From Deltaproteobacteria bacterium UBA6967 (lineage in GTDB: Bacteria > SAR324 > NAC60-12): a stretch of 17,300 nucleotides of DNA. Below are positions 5,860 through 13,904 of this stretch, piece by piece. The notes below the pieces were generated by a model. That model was not told the DNA's origin, did no database searches, and saw only the letters and a list, made by a program, of their open reading frames with translations. The position numbers and the translations under genes are program-made. Each line of letters opens with the position of its first letter. The first letter of the stretch is position 1. The stretch covers positions 1-17,300 of the forward strand of contig DJYX01000228.1 of NCBI GenBank assembly GCA_002450295.1, written 5' to 3'.

Positions 5860-8800
5860 TCAGGCTTCTACCGTCTCCTTATTTTTCGCTTTTGTATCTT
5901 CCTCTTCTTCGTCATCAAGGTCTACAAAGTAAACGGGTTGACTCATTGGAGAACGAGACAAGGGAGAGAGTTCTTCTTCGTTATCTGCAGTGTCTTCTTC
6001 CATCGAGAGAATGTTTTGCGGGGCCTCATACTCTTCGTCATCGGGCTCAGCATCCAGGTCCACAAACATAGAAGATTGGTTCATGCTTGACTGAGACAGT
6101 GGAGACAACTCCTCCTCATTCGCTGGCTCAATCTCTTCAATAACAGAAACAATCTTATCCGTGTCCTCGTAGTCAATTTCATCAGGTTCGGCATCCAAGT
6201 CTACGAACATTGTAGATTGACTTATGGTTGCTTGAGACAGTGGAGACAACTCCTCCTCATTCGTTGGCTCTGTCTCTTCTATAACGGAAACGATCTTGTC
6301 CGTATCCTCGTAGTCAATTTCATCAGGTTCGGCATCTAAGTCTACAAACATGGAAGATTGGTTGATCGAAGGCTGCGATAACGGAGACAGCAACTCTTCA
6401 TTGCCACTTGCATCCCCTCCAACAATTCCTAAGGGGGATCCTGTGGAGATCGTTGCCAGAGACCCTGGATGCACTAGGGATGATTTTTTGTCAGTTTTGG
6501 CCGTATTTAACGGATTTGAGGGCTCATCGTCATCGGGCGAAATGTTCGTTACAGCCTGACTCACAGTAGAGCGTGACAGAGGAGACATTTCCAAATTCTT
6601 TTCTTCACTGAGATTTCTTTGATTCCCCACCAAAGGTGAATCAAAGTCTTCTGTCGAAACATCACCAAAGATAGTTTCTGACGGTTGAATCGGTGCCGCA
6701 GCCTTTGGAGGGAGAGGCTCGGTTCCATGAAACAACCAGTACCAAGCTCTTGAGAAGTCATGGAGAATCAGATAGTTGACAGGAATAATTATTAGCGTTG
6801 TGAACGTAGCGAATAAGACACCGTATCCCAGTGAAACAGCCATAGGAATCAGGAATTGAGCTTGAGTGCTCTTGTCAAAAATAATTGGTGTCAAGCCTGC
6901 AAAAGTAGTGAGAGACGTAAGCAAAACAGGGCGGAAGCGAGCGACTCCAGCCACCTTGATCGCTTCTTGTACGCTCATACCTTCTTCTCGTTGCTGACGA
7001 TTAATGTAGTCCACCAGGACCAGACTGCTGTTCACTACGACTCCTGTTAAAGCCAACATCCCCATCAAACTCATGATTGTTAAATCGAGATCCATTATCC
7101 AGTGACCAATCACGGCTCCAATCGCTCCAAAGGGAATCGCCGTCATCACAATTAGTGGTTGCAGATAGGAGCGGAAAGGGATGGCCAGTAAGGCATAAAT
7201 CGCGAACAAGACACCAGCTAGCCCAAAAATCAGAGTATTGAAGGAGTCTCTTTGTTCTCGTGCTTCTCCTTCAAGAGAATACTTGACGTTAGGATAGAAG
7301 CGGGTCGTTTCCTGGAGGAAAATCTCCAAGTCGCTCTTGATGGCCTCCAGGTTGGCCTGTTGCTTATTAGCATCTGCCGTAACGTTCATCGTTCTGTTCC
7401 GATCAATGCGTGTGATCGCTGCCGGGGTTCTGCCAGGTTCCAGGCTCGCAACTTCGGCAAAAGGAACGGCCACACCTCCTGGCGTTCGGATCGTCATATT
7501 TTGAAGGGAGGCGAGGGTCGCTCGTTCTTGCTCCGGATAGCGTAAGATGACATTCACTTCATCACGACCACGCTGAATTCGTTGAACGGTAATTCCAAAA
7601 AAGCCCTCTCGTACCTGACGTGCCAAGTTATCCAACCGAACTCCGAGAGTTTCAGCAGCTGGCAGTAGGCGCAACTGTAGTTCTTCCTTGCCATTAGACA
7701 TACTGTCTTCGATATCGAAGACGTTCGGATAGGTACCGAGCTTGGTCTTCAATTGATCAGCGACAGCCTGTAATTCCTCAAAATTACTGCCAGAGAGTTG
7801 GATGTCAATCGGGCTGGAAGTTCTTCCAAATTCCGCTCGAAAATTCAGGCTTTCTGCACCTGGTAAGGGGCCGATCATTTTTCGCCACTCACGAACCAGA
7901 TCGTTCGTAGTCACGTCAATTTTACGTTTTTCGGGTGCCTCAACCTCAAAAAAGACTCGACCACGGTTACTTTGACCTGACGAACTTCCTCCGGTAGTAC
8001 CACTGTTAGAGAGAATATTGATCACCACACTTTGCCCAGTTTCCGGATCCCTATATTTATCCTGAAGCTGAAGCGCAGCATCGGTCATTCGATCAACGTA
8101 AGCTGAGGTTGTCACAAAAGGAGTCCCAGCTGGCATCACCAGGGTTGCACGTGCGACTTCACTTTGAATGCGTGGAAAAAAAATCCAGCGCATCCAACCA
8201 CTCATGATCAGCGCTGTCAATAGTGCACCACCCACGCAAAAGATGGCTACCGTCAGGTAGCGTTCCGATAGAGAAAGATTGAGGACTGGGCGATAAATGC
8301 GGAAGATGAAAGTTTCTAGACCATCTGCAAACCAGCGTTGAATTCTTGAAATGTGGCGTAGAATGGGCCCTTCGTGATCCAGGCGAATACCAGAAAGGTG
8401 TGCTGGGAGGATCCATTTGGATTCAATCAAAGAAAAGAGCAACACGGGAATCACAATCATCGGGATTTGTGAGAAGATTGCTCCTCGTACTCCTTCCACC
8501 ATCAATAGTGGGACAAAGGCCACCATGGTTGTCAGGACTCCAAAGGTCACCGGAACAGCCACTTCTACTGTTCCTTTCTCTGCTGCCACTTGAGGCGAGG
8601 CTCCACGACGTAGATGGCTGTAGACGTTCTCTCCAGTCACAATCGCGTCATCCACCACAATGCCCAACACCAGGATGTAGGCAAACAAGCTGATGGTGTT
8701 CAGGGTGACTCCAAGTTCTGGCATCAACAACGCACTCCCCATGAAACTTACTGGAATCCCTATGCAAACCCAAAAGGCGACAGAGGGATGGAGGAATAAT

Positions 8801-9843
8801 CCCAGTAGGAGCAAAACAAGCATTCCCCCTTGAAGGGCACTGTCGGTCAGTGTCTTTAGGCGTGCCGAAACCGTCTTGGAACGATCTCGCCAGGTTTCCA
8901 GAGTGATTCCTGCGGGAAGTAAAACGCTTTTCTCAGCAATGTATTTCCGAACAGCTGCCGCTACAGTGATTGCGTTTTGGTCACCAATTCTATAAACCTC
9001 AACGGTCAGTGCCGGTTGCCCATTGAATTTGGTAATGATGGGAGTTTCATCGAAGTCATCTGTGATTGTGGCAATGTCTCCAAGTCGTAACCGAGTCCCA
9101 TCTGGCCTGGACAGGATCACCAGATCCGCATAATCCTCCTTGACGTAAGCCTGACCTTTGGTGCGAATTAGCACTTCTCCGCCATTGGTCTTGATGCTGC
9201 CTGCTGAAAGATCCAGAGATTGTCGGCGGATGATGTTAGAAATTTCACTGAGGGTCAGTCCAAATTCTCGGAGCGTTCGTTCTGGAATTTCAATGGATAG
9301 CTCGTATGGTCGGATTCCCTCTACTTGGGCTTGAGTGACTTCGGGGAGAGCGCGAATATCCTCCTCAATCTGTAAAGCCATATCTCGCAATTCACGCTCA
9401 CCAAGGGGGCCGGCTAATGCCACACTGATCACTTCTCGTTGCCATGCAGGGATACTAATCGCAGGGCGTTCCACCTCATCTGGAAGAGTGTTCAGGCCTT
9501 CAACACGAGTCGTGATTTCATCTTTGATGAGTTGGGGATCGTAGCCATTTTCTAACTCAATCCTGATATTCGAAGAACCCTCTGAAGAGGTCGAGATCAT
9601 CTTCTCTATGCCTTCAATGTCCTGAATCGCCTCCTCAATACGCACTGTTACTCCTTCCTCGACTTCTGAAGGGGGTGCCCCTGGGAAGGAAGTGCGGATG
9701 TTGACGCGTTCCAGTTCAATCGAAGGAAAAACTTCGAGAGGGATCCTGGTGAAGAGCGAATACGCTCCGGCGATCAGGATGCAGACCATCAAGAGGTTGG
9801 CTGCCACGGTATTTCGGGCAAACCAGCGTATGGAGCCGTTCAT
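5860..9843 (-). CDS. RND efflux permease with long acidic C-terminal repeat tail
   Basis: The 1327-residue product is an inner-membrane proton-driven pump of the AcrB/HAE1-like RND superfamily. The core (residues 1 to about 1040) has the usual plan: TM1 (12-31), a first periplasmic loop, TM2-6 (about 336-470), a TM7 near the middle, a second loop and TM8-12 ending about 1027. The TM4 proton-relay pair is VDDAIVTGEN (Asp398, Asp399). In TM10 the Lys of AcrB (K940) is replaced by Asn938 in GVVVNSSLVLVDY, as in divergent members of the superfamily. The normal core is followed by about 280 extra residues, predicted cytoplasmic and disordered, with tandem acidic repeats (see the repeat entry). The gene lies 34 bases after the fusion-protein gene, with AAGG before its ATG, and is the last of the operon. 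The transported substrate cannot be deduced. Confidence 0.95.
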   Translation of the reverse strand: MNGSIRWFARNTVAANLLMVCILIAGAYSLFTRIPLEVFPSIELERVNIRTSFPGAPPSEVEEGVTVRIEEAIQDIEGIEKMISTSSEGSSNIRIELENGYDPQLIKDEITTRVEGLNTLPDEVERPAISIPAWQREVISVALAGPLGERELRDMALQIEEDIRALPEVTQAQVEGIRPYELSIEIPERTLREFGLTLSEISNIIRRQSLDLSAGSIKTNGGEVLIRTKGQAYVKEDYADLVILSRPDGTRLRLGDIATITDDFDETPIITKFNGQPALTVEVYRIGDQNAITVAAAVRKYIAEKSVLLPAGITLETWRDRSKTVSARLKTLTDSALQGGMLVLLLLGLFLHPSVAFWVCIGIPVSFMGSALLMPELGVTLNTISLFAYILVLGIVVDDAIVTGENVYSHLRRGASPQVAAEKGTVEVAVPVTFGVLTTMVAFVPLLMVEGVRGAIFSQIPMIVIPVLLFSLIESKWILPAHLSGIRLDHEGPILRHISRIQRWFADGLETFIFRIYRPVLNLSLSERYLTVAIFCVGGALLTALIMSGWMRWIFFPRIQSEVARATLVMPAGTPFVTTSAYVDRMTDAALQLQDKYRDPETGQSVVINILSNSGTTGGSSSGQSNRGRVFFEVEAPEKRKIDVTTNDLVREWRKMIGPLPGAESLNFRAEFGRTSSPIDIQLSGSNFEELQAVADQLKTKLGTYPNVFDIEDSMSNGKEELQLRLLPAAETLGVRLDNLARQVREGFFGITVQRIQRGRDEVNVILRYPEQERATLASLQNMTIRTPGGVAVPFAEVASLEPGRTPAAITRIDRNRTMNVTADANKQQANLEAIKSDLEIFLQETTRFYPNVKYSLEGEAREQRDSFNTLIFGLAGVLFAIYALLAIPFRSYLQPLIVMTAIPFGAIGAVIGHWIMDLDLTIMSLMGMLALTGVVVNSSLVLVDYINRQQREEGMSVQEAIKVAGVARFRPVLLTSLTTFAGLTPIIFDKSTQAQFLIPMAVSLGYGVLFATFTTLIIIPVNYLILHDFSRAWYWLFHGTEPLPPKAAAPIQPSETIFGDVSTEDFDSPLVGNQRNLSEEKNLEMSPLSRSTVSQAVTNISPDDDEPSNPLNTAKTDKKSSLVHPGSLATISTGSPLGIVGGDASGNEELLSPLSQPSINQSSMFVDLDAEPDEIDYEDTDKIVSVIEETEPTNEEELSPLSQATISQSTMFVDLDAEPDEIDYEDTDKIVSVIEEIEPANEEELSPLSQSSMNQSSMFVDLDAEPDDEEYEAPQNILSMEEDTADNEEELSPLSRSPMSQPVYFVDLDDEEEEDTKAKNKETVEA
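5863..6402 (-). repeat. Four in-frame tandem repeats (about 141 bp, 47 residues) in the RND tail
   Basis: Units are R1 6402-6262 (residues 1148-1194), R2 6261-6121 (1195-1241), R3 6120-5983 (1242-1287) and a shortened R4 5982-5863 (1288-1327). Each begins NEE(E/L)LSPLS(Q/R), continues with a Q-containing linker and then FVDLD followed by acidic residues; R1-R3 share MFVDLDAEPD. R1 and R2 are identical over 26 residues (1165-1190 and 1212-1237), yet their DNA differs at about 10 of the first 90 bases compared. Most of those changes are silent. A fifth, degenerate copy of the head motif, EMSPLSRSTVSQ, lies at about 1085-1096. SPL occurs seven times in the tail, at Ser 1069, 1087, 1136, 1153, 1200, 1247 and 1293. 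Confidence 0.93.
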
Positions 9844-9877
9844 AAAACCTTGTACAACCTAAGAGTTGGGAGATAGC

Positions 9878-11200
9878 TCAACGGGAAGCAGCGACCTTTT
9901 CTACGTTTTGTCGAGGTGCTGATCCACGTGAATCGTTGTTGGCAGCGTCGGCGGCTTCCGGCTTGCCGGGACGCTCACGCCTTCGATTTTGGTCAGGTGC
10001 TCCTTCCTGGATAGATCGCCCCTCGAGCAGAGCGTTCACTTCAGTTCCACTGGGTAGTGAACCTACAGGAGTCAGTGTCAGCAAGTCGCCTGCAGTTAAT
10101 CCACTACTGATCACAGCTTCTTCTGCATTGCTCCAGAGAATGTTAACTGGTTGACGATGGAGCTTATTGTCGCGAACCAAGACTACCTCGTTACCCTGAT
10201 AGATGGCCTGACGTGGAACCACCAAGGCGTCCTTGATCAATCGGCCTTCAATTTCAGCTGCTACAAATTGTCCGATCTTCAGGGGTGGCTTCCCGTCTTT
10301 CTGTGGCTCATAAGGATTACGAATCTGTGCCACAACATGTAGTTGTCGACTACTGGCGTCAAAGACTCCCTCTGTACGAGTGATCTGGCCTTCCCATGGA
10401 AACGACTGCTGACCGGTGCGTGCTTCAAACTGAACAATGGGGCCATTTTGCTGCTGTTTGCGGCTTGAACGATATTCTTCTGGAAGATTTACGTATTCCA
10501 GCTGTGCACTATGCAAAGGCAACCTAACCTCAACGTAATCAATCGAATAGATTTTAGCGAGCTGTGTTCCGGTCCCGACATACTGGCCAATGTCTACCAT
10601 TTGATCCATGATGCGTCCGGCATACGGAGCAACTACACGTGTGCGCTCCAGATTTCGTTTTGCTTTTGCTAAGCGAATACGTCCCGCTTCGATCGCTGAT
10701 TTGGCAACCTCCAACTGGGGTCTGCGCATTGCCAGATCACTTGGAAATCCTTGTTGGCCAAGGCGTTGCCAGTTGCGAATAGCCTGCTGACTACGTGCCT
10801 GCTCTTCTTTAAGTGTCAGATAGGATTGCGTCAAGGCCGTCTCTGTCAGGCGAACCTCGGCTTCGTATTCGGTAGGATCAATTTCTAGGAGCAGTGCCCC
10901 TTTTTCAAAAAAGCCACCATCCCGGAAGCTCGGCGCAATCCGTAAAATATTTCCCGATACCTGTGAAACTAGCGTGCTTTGGGTGCGGGGCTGGATAGTA
11001 CCGAAGGTGTTGACGTTGATTTGATAATCGGTGGGTTTCACCTGAATCGCTTCAACGGTGAGACGGGTCGCAGGAGGAGGAGGCCTTCTTTGGGCTTCGG
11101 TTTTCTGATCTAAGATGGTGCGCGTACCCCAAACGCCACCACCAATGACCACCACAAGCAATACGATGCGGAGAATCAGTCGAAACCAGCGCATAGTCAT
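9878..11200 (-). CDS. RND membrane-fusion (periplasmic adaptor) protein, HlyD/AcrA type
   Basis: The 440-residue adaptor links the RND permease to the outer-membrane channel. It has an N-terminal membrane anchor (about 7-27), a proline-rich linker (39-43), a lipoyl half with GTIQPRTQSTLVSQVSGNI (67-85) and EKGALLLEIDP (99-109), an alpha-helical hairpin (about 112-186), the second lipoyl half VVAPYAGRI (189-197), beta-barrel and membrane-proximal domains to about 395, and a basic, Arg/Pro/Asn-rich disordered C-terminus. Its ATG overlaps the stop of the channel gene by 4 bases (ATGA). An AGGA sits five bases before the second Met (codon at 11194), so translation may begin there, two residues later. 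Order and overlap indicate translational coupling with the channel gene. Confidence 0.93.
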   Translation of the reverse strand: MTMRWFRLILRIVLLVVVIGGGVWGTRTILDQKTEAQRRPPPPATRLTVEAIQVKPTDYQINVNTFGTIQPRTQSTLVSQVSGNILRIAPSFRDGGFFEKGALLLEIDPTEYEAEVRLTETALTQSYLTLKEEQARSQQAIRNWQRLGQQGFPSDLAMRRPQLEVAKSAIEAGRIRLAKAKRNLERTRVVAPYAGRIMDQMVDIGQYVGTGTQLAKIYSIDYVEVRLPLHSAQLEYVNLPEEYRSSRKQQQNGPIVQFEARTGQQSFPWEGQITRTEGVFDASSRQLHVVAQIRNPYEPQKDGKPPLKIGQFVAAEIEGRLIKDALVVPRQAIYQGNEVVLVRDNKLHRQPVNILWSNAEEAVISSGLTAGDLLTLTPVGSLPSGTEVNALLEGRSIQEGAPDQNRRRERPGKPEAADAANNDSRGSAPRQNVEKVAASR

Positions 11201-12609
11201 CCTGAAGCAGGAGGTTGAGCCGGCAGAGCAAAATCACCACCAAGTGCCAGGTGGAGTTGAATGCGATTCTGCAGGCGGTCGCTGCGCACCTGAATCAGGG
11301 CGCTACGGGCATCAAAGGCACGTCGTTGAGCTTCCAGCACGGTTACGAAGGAAACAAGACCTGAGACATATTGTTCCTCCGCTAGATCTTCTGCATTTCG
11401 AGCTTCGGTTGCAGAACGACGAATAGCAGCTTCCTGCTCAGCCAGCAATGTTTCTGCTGACAAGGCCGCCTCCACTTCTTGTAGGGCGTTTAGAAGAATT
11501 CGATTGTAGTCCAAGGCTACAAGACGTGTTTGGATGTTAGCCTGTTCCAAATTTGCTTCGAGTTCCGTACCGTTCCAAAGAGGCTGGGTCAAGTTGACAC
11601 CCAAGGACCAGATCATTGATTCAAGATCCAGTAATTTGTCTACATCTTCACTCCGAGCCCCTACGGAAGAGTTGAGACTGAATCTTGGAAAGCGGGCCTT
11701 GTAGGCCACCATTGCGTCTTGATCAGCTGCCTTGAGACGTCGTTCCACGGCCAACAAGTCCGGTCGTCGCTGGAGTAGTTCTGAAGGGAGACCGGTTCCT
11801 GGCATCGCTGGTAAATCAGGTAATTCTTCTGGGAGGCTCAGTTGACCTGAAGGAGTTCGCCCGAGCAAGGTTTCCAGGGACTGAATGGCCTTGGTGCGCT
11901 GCAGGCGTAACCCAATAATTCGGTTGTCTTGTGAGGCGACATCGGACCGCGCCAGATGCACATCCAGAGCGTCATTCAAGTTGAGTTGGAAGCTCTCTTC
12001 CACAACCTGTAGGCGATCCAACAGATTTGCCTTACGTTGCTGAAGTAGTTGTAATTGTGCCTCTGTTTCAATTGCATCGAACCAGGCCTTGGCAACATTC
12101 GCCGCAAGTGCTAGTCGGGCTGCTTGTTGATCCCCAATCTGTGCTTCAATTGAGAGCGCAGCAGAGCGTTCCTGATTGCTGAGGCGATTCCAAAGATCGG
12201 CTTCCCACGAAATCTGAAAGTTGAGATTAAAATTCTGGGTATAGTCTCCCAAGTCAGGTGTGAGACGGCTGTAACTGTGATTGACACTGGTGCCAACGCT
12301 CGTGTTGAAATCAGGACGATTACTGACTCCCAAAGCTTTCAGCCTGCTTTGAGCGAGTTCAATCCGTAGCACTGTAGCCTGCAATCCAGGGCTGTTCTCT
12401 TGAGCTTCCTTAATCAAGGCCTGAAGTTGCTCATCCCTGAAATCTGCCAGCCAAGGTCGCACCTCTGCATAGTAAGCAGAAGGATCACTCCAATTTTGTG
12501 GTAGAGTTGGTTCTAGCTTGGTTGGTGTAGGTTCGGGCAGGTTCGTGCACCCAATCCCCAAACAGCAAGCCAAGATCAACCATCTTCCTTTAGGAAAACA
12601 GCTAAACAC
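11197..12609 (-). CDS. Outer-membrane efflux channel lipoprotein, TolC/OprM (NodT) family
   Basis: The 470-residue product has the duplicated outer-membrane-efflux-protein architecture. Long helical stretches (about 62-95, 145-255, 285-310, 365-460) alternate with beta-strand segments such as TSVGTSVNHSYS and FSLNSSVGA. Family motifs are ISWEADLWNRLSN (153-165), LLQRRPDLLAVERRLKAA (around 279-296), LTQPLWNGTELEANLEQA and the C-terminal EEQYVSGLVSFVTVLEAQR. The N-terminus has a hydrophobic stretch and Cys21 in LGIGC, so it is probably an outer-membrane lipoprotein; Cys15 and Cys16 complicate the cleavage call. The start is a GTG at 12609 with a TGA directly before it in frame and a weak ribosome site. 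It heads the operon channel-adaptor-permease. Confidence 0.93.
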   Translation of the reverse strand: MFSCFPKGRWLILACCLGIGCTNLPEPTPTKLEPTLPQNWSDPSAYYAEVRPWLADFRDEQLQALIKEAQENSPGLQATVLRIELAQSRLKALGVSNRPDFNTSVGTSVNHSYSRLTPDLGDYTQNFNLNFQISWEADLWNRLSNQERSAALSIEAQIGDQQAARLALAANVAKAWFDAIETEAQLQLLQQRKANLLDRLQVVEESFQLNLNDALDVHLARSDVASQDNRIIGLRLQRTKAIQSLETLLGRTPSGQLSLPEELPDLPAMPGTGLPSELLQRRPDLLAVERRLKAADQDAMVAYKARFPRFSLNSSVGARSEDVDKLLDLESMIWSLGVNLTQPLWNGTELEANLEQANIQTRLVALDYNRILLNALQEVEAALSAETLLAEQEAAIRRSATEARNAEDLAEEQYVSGLVSFVTVLEAQRRAFDARSALIQVRSDRLQNRIQLHLALGGDFALPAQPPASG

Positions 12610-12639
12610 TCAAAACTCTGGAAAGCTTAGGTTCATGAA

Positions 12640-12685
12640 GATCTGATTTTTCAGTGAAATCAAATCATATCGACAGCAAGTTATA
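12640..12685 (-). promoter_or_regulatory. Candidate promoter and inverted repeat upstream of the efflux operon
   Basis: On the minus strand TATAAC (12685-12680) is the best -10 in the 170-base gap, with only a weak -35 candidate (CTGATT) at a 16-base spacing. Between it and the GTG start lies an imperfect inverted repeat, GATCTGATTT (12640-12649) and AAATCAAATC (12657-12666), with one mismatch and a 7-base spacer. It could be an operator or a leader hairpin. No regulator gene for the pump is adjacent. Confidence 0.3.
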
Positions 12686-12716
12686 AGAATGTCGAGTGCA
12701 AAATCAGTGCGAATAC

Positions 12717-12781
12717 GTAGTTATTTCAGGGGAGAAAAACTTTGGAGTGGAGTTGGTAGGAGGACGTTATGGAGTGGGGTT
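12717..12781 (-). terminator. C-rich, G-poor stretch after the TerB-like gene, possible Rho site
   Basis: Transcribed leftward, the 65 bases starting at the stop codon contain about 27 C and only 3 G, with many evenly spaced YC steps (CCCCACTCC, CCTCCTACC, CTCCACTCC, CTCCCC). This is the composition of a Rho utilisation site. No intrinsic hairpin is present between this gene and the efflux operon, so Rho-dependent termination is a reasonable inference. The opposite strand shows a two-layer G-run motif at 12744-12760. Confidence 0.3.
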
Positions 12782-13631
12782 AGTCCTGGAAATGGATTTT
12801 TCGAATCATCTGGGCAGAAGCCACAGGCTGGATGACCTTGTCACGTTCATGGGCGTCGTAACCTAGCTGTTCTCCAACATCTCGGACAAAATTAGCTTCC
12901 TCCTCAGTGTATTCATCGTCAATCATCATGATTTCAACGATATAGCGGTAGATCTCCTTGCGTAAGTTTTGATCCAATCCAATGATCGAAGGGAAGGGAA
13001 CTTTGGAATCTAATTGACACAACTGTTGGAAACGAAGGGGATCATGCTCAATCAATTGCAGGATGGTCTCAACATATTTGTACTCTCGTTGATCGACGCG
13101 GTGATCTGCATGAATTGCACGCCAGATCATCTGGGCTACCCAATAGCGTTGCTCTTCCTCTAACAACTCCAGCAGATTGGTGGTGAAATTGCGACGCCGT
13201 AGATAATCAATTTGTTCAATCAACTTATCTACGTCTTTCCCTGAAACACCCAGAGCCAAACGCACATCATTGATGAAATCAAGCTTGTCTTGGGACAAGG
13301 GCTGATCGACAGAGAGGATGTGAAGCAACTTGTCCAGTAGCTGAAGACTTACCGGACCTGCCAATGGATGAACTTTAATTTCTTCTTCCTCATAGTGATC
13401 TGTCGACGCGACCAGGACGGCTTGTTCAAAGATCGTCTCGACCCATTGGCTTTGCTCAACAAGAGCTTTTTTCAGCTCCTGCTGCAACTGATCGACTGGG
13501 ACATTCAAGCTCAATTTGTCGACTGCATTAGGCAACAATCCCATCATCAGTTCACCACCCATTTCCAGCAATTGGCAGATTTCAGTCTGAAAAGTATTCC
13601 TTAGCTTGCTCAGTCTAACCTGATTCTCCAT
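12780..13631 (-). CDS. TerB-like helical domain protein of unknown function
   Basis: The 283-residue product is soluble, acidic and almost entirely helical by eye. Two segments resemble TerB (tellurite-resistance) type helical repeats with the acidic turn followed by a glutamate-led helix: AIHADHRVDQREYKYVETIL (residues 172-191) and IMMIDDEYTEEEANFVRDVG (234-253). A weaker third is ILSVDQPLSQDKLDFINDVR (105-124). TerB-type domains are thought to bind metal through such acidic turns and often associate with membrane or stress proteins, but function is not established. No ter-operon partner is near, so a tellurite role should not be inferred. The gene is divergent from holB. Its start has no strong Shine-Dalgarno site. 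Confidence 0.65.
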   Translation of the reverse strand: MENQVRLSKLRNTFQTEICQLLEMGGELMMGLLPNAVDKLSLNVPVDQLQQELKKALVEQSQWVETIFEQAVLVASTDHYEEEEIKVHPLAGPVSLQLLDKLLHILSVDQPLSQDKLDFINDVRLALGVSGKDVDKLIEQIDYLRRRNFTTNLLELLEEEQRYWVAQMIWRAIHADHRVDQREYKYVETILQLIEHDPLRFQQLCQLDSKVPFPSIIGLDQNLRKEIYRYIVEIMMIDDEYTEEEANFVRDVGEQLGYDAHERDKVIQPVASAQMIRKIHFQD

Positions 13632-13738
13632 GCTTTGACTCGGATGGTTTCTGAAAATGGGATCATCAACTCTTGTGATTTTCTATCGTATTCAAAAACA
13701 AGAGGATCCTGATTCTTAAATAGTCTTATTTTGTCTGC

Positions 13739-13776
13739 ATGATGCTACAATCTTTCAACATTCTCAATAAGATTGT
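13739..13776. promoter_or_regulatory. Candidate promoter of the TerB-like gene with an 8-bp inverted repeat
   Basis: On the minus strand TTGAGA (13767-13762, 5/6 to consensus) and CATCAT (13744-13739, 4/6) have a 17-base spacer. A perfect inverted repeat, ACAATCTT (13747-13754) and AAGATTGT (13769-13776) with a 14-base spacer, brackets the -35 and spacer. This would suit an operator. It sits in the middle of the 273-base divergent gap before holB, in which I see no other clear element beyond a weak TTGTAC/TAATAA pair (13861-13889) close to the holB start. Confidence 0.35.
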
Positions 13777-13904
13777 TGACTTCTTCAAACTTGAGCTTTG
13801 CCCCTAGTAGTTAAGATGCTAAGAATTCAATTTTCCAAAGACTCAAGATGTGTAAAGTCATTGTACTCTAGCGAAACCTTCACTAATAACTGCCCAGACA
13901 AACA

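Noticed and set aside
12780..13631. Tellurite-resistance function for the TerB-like gene
   Set aside because: Only local helix-turn similarity is visible and no other ter gene is nearby.
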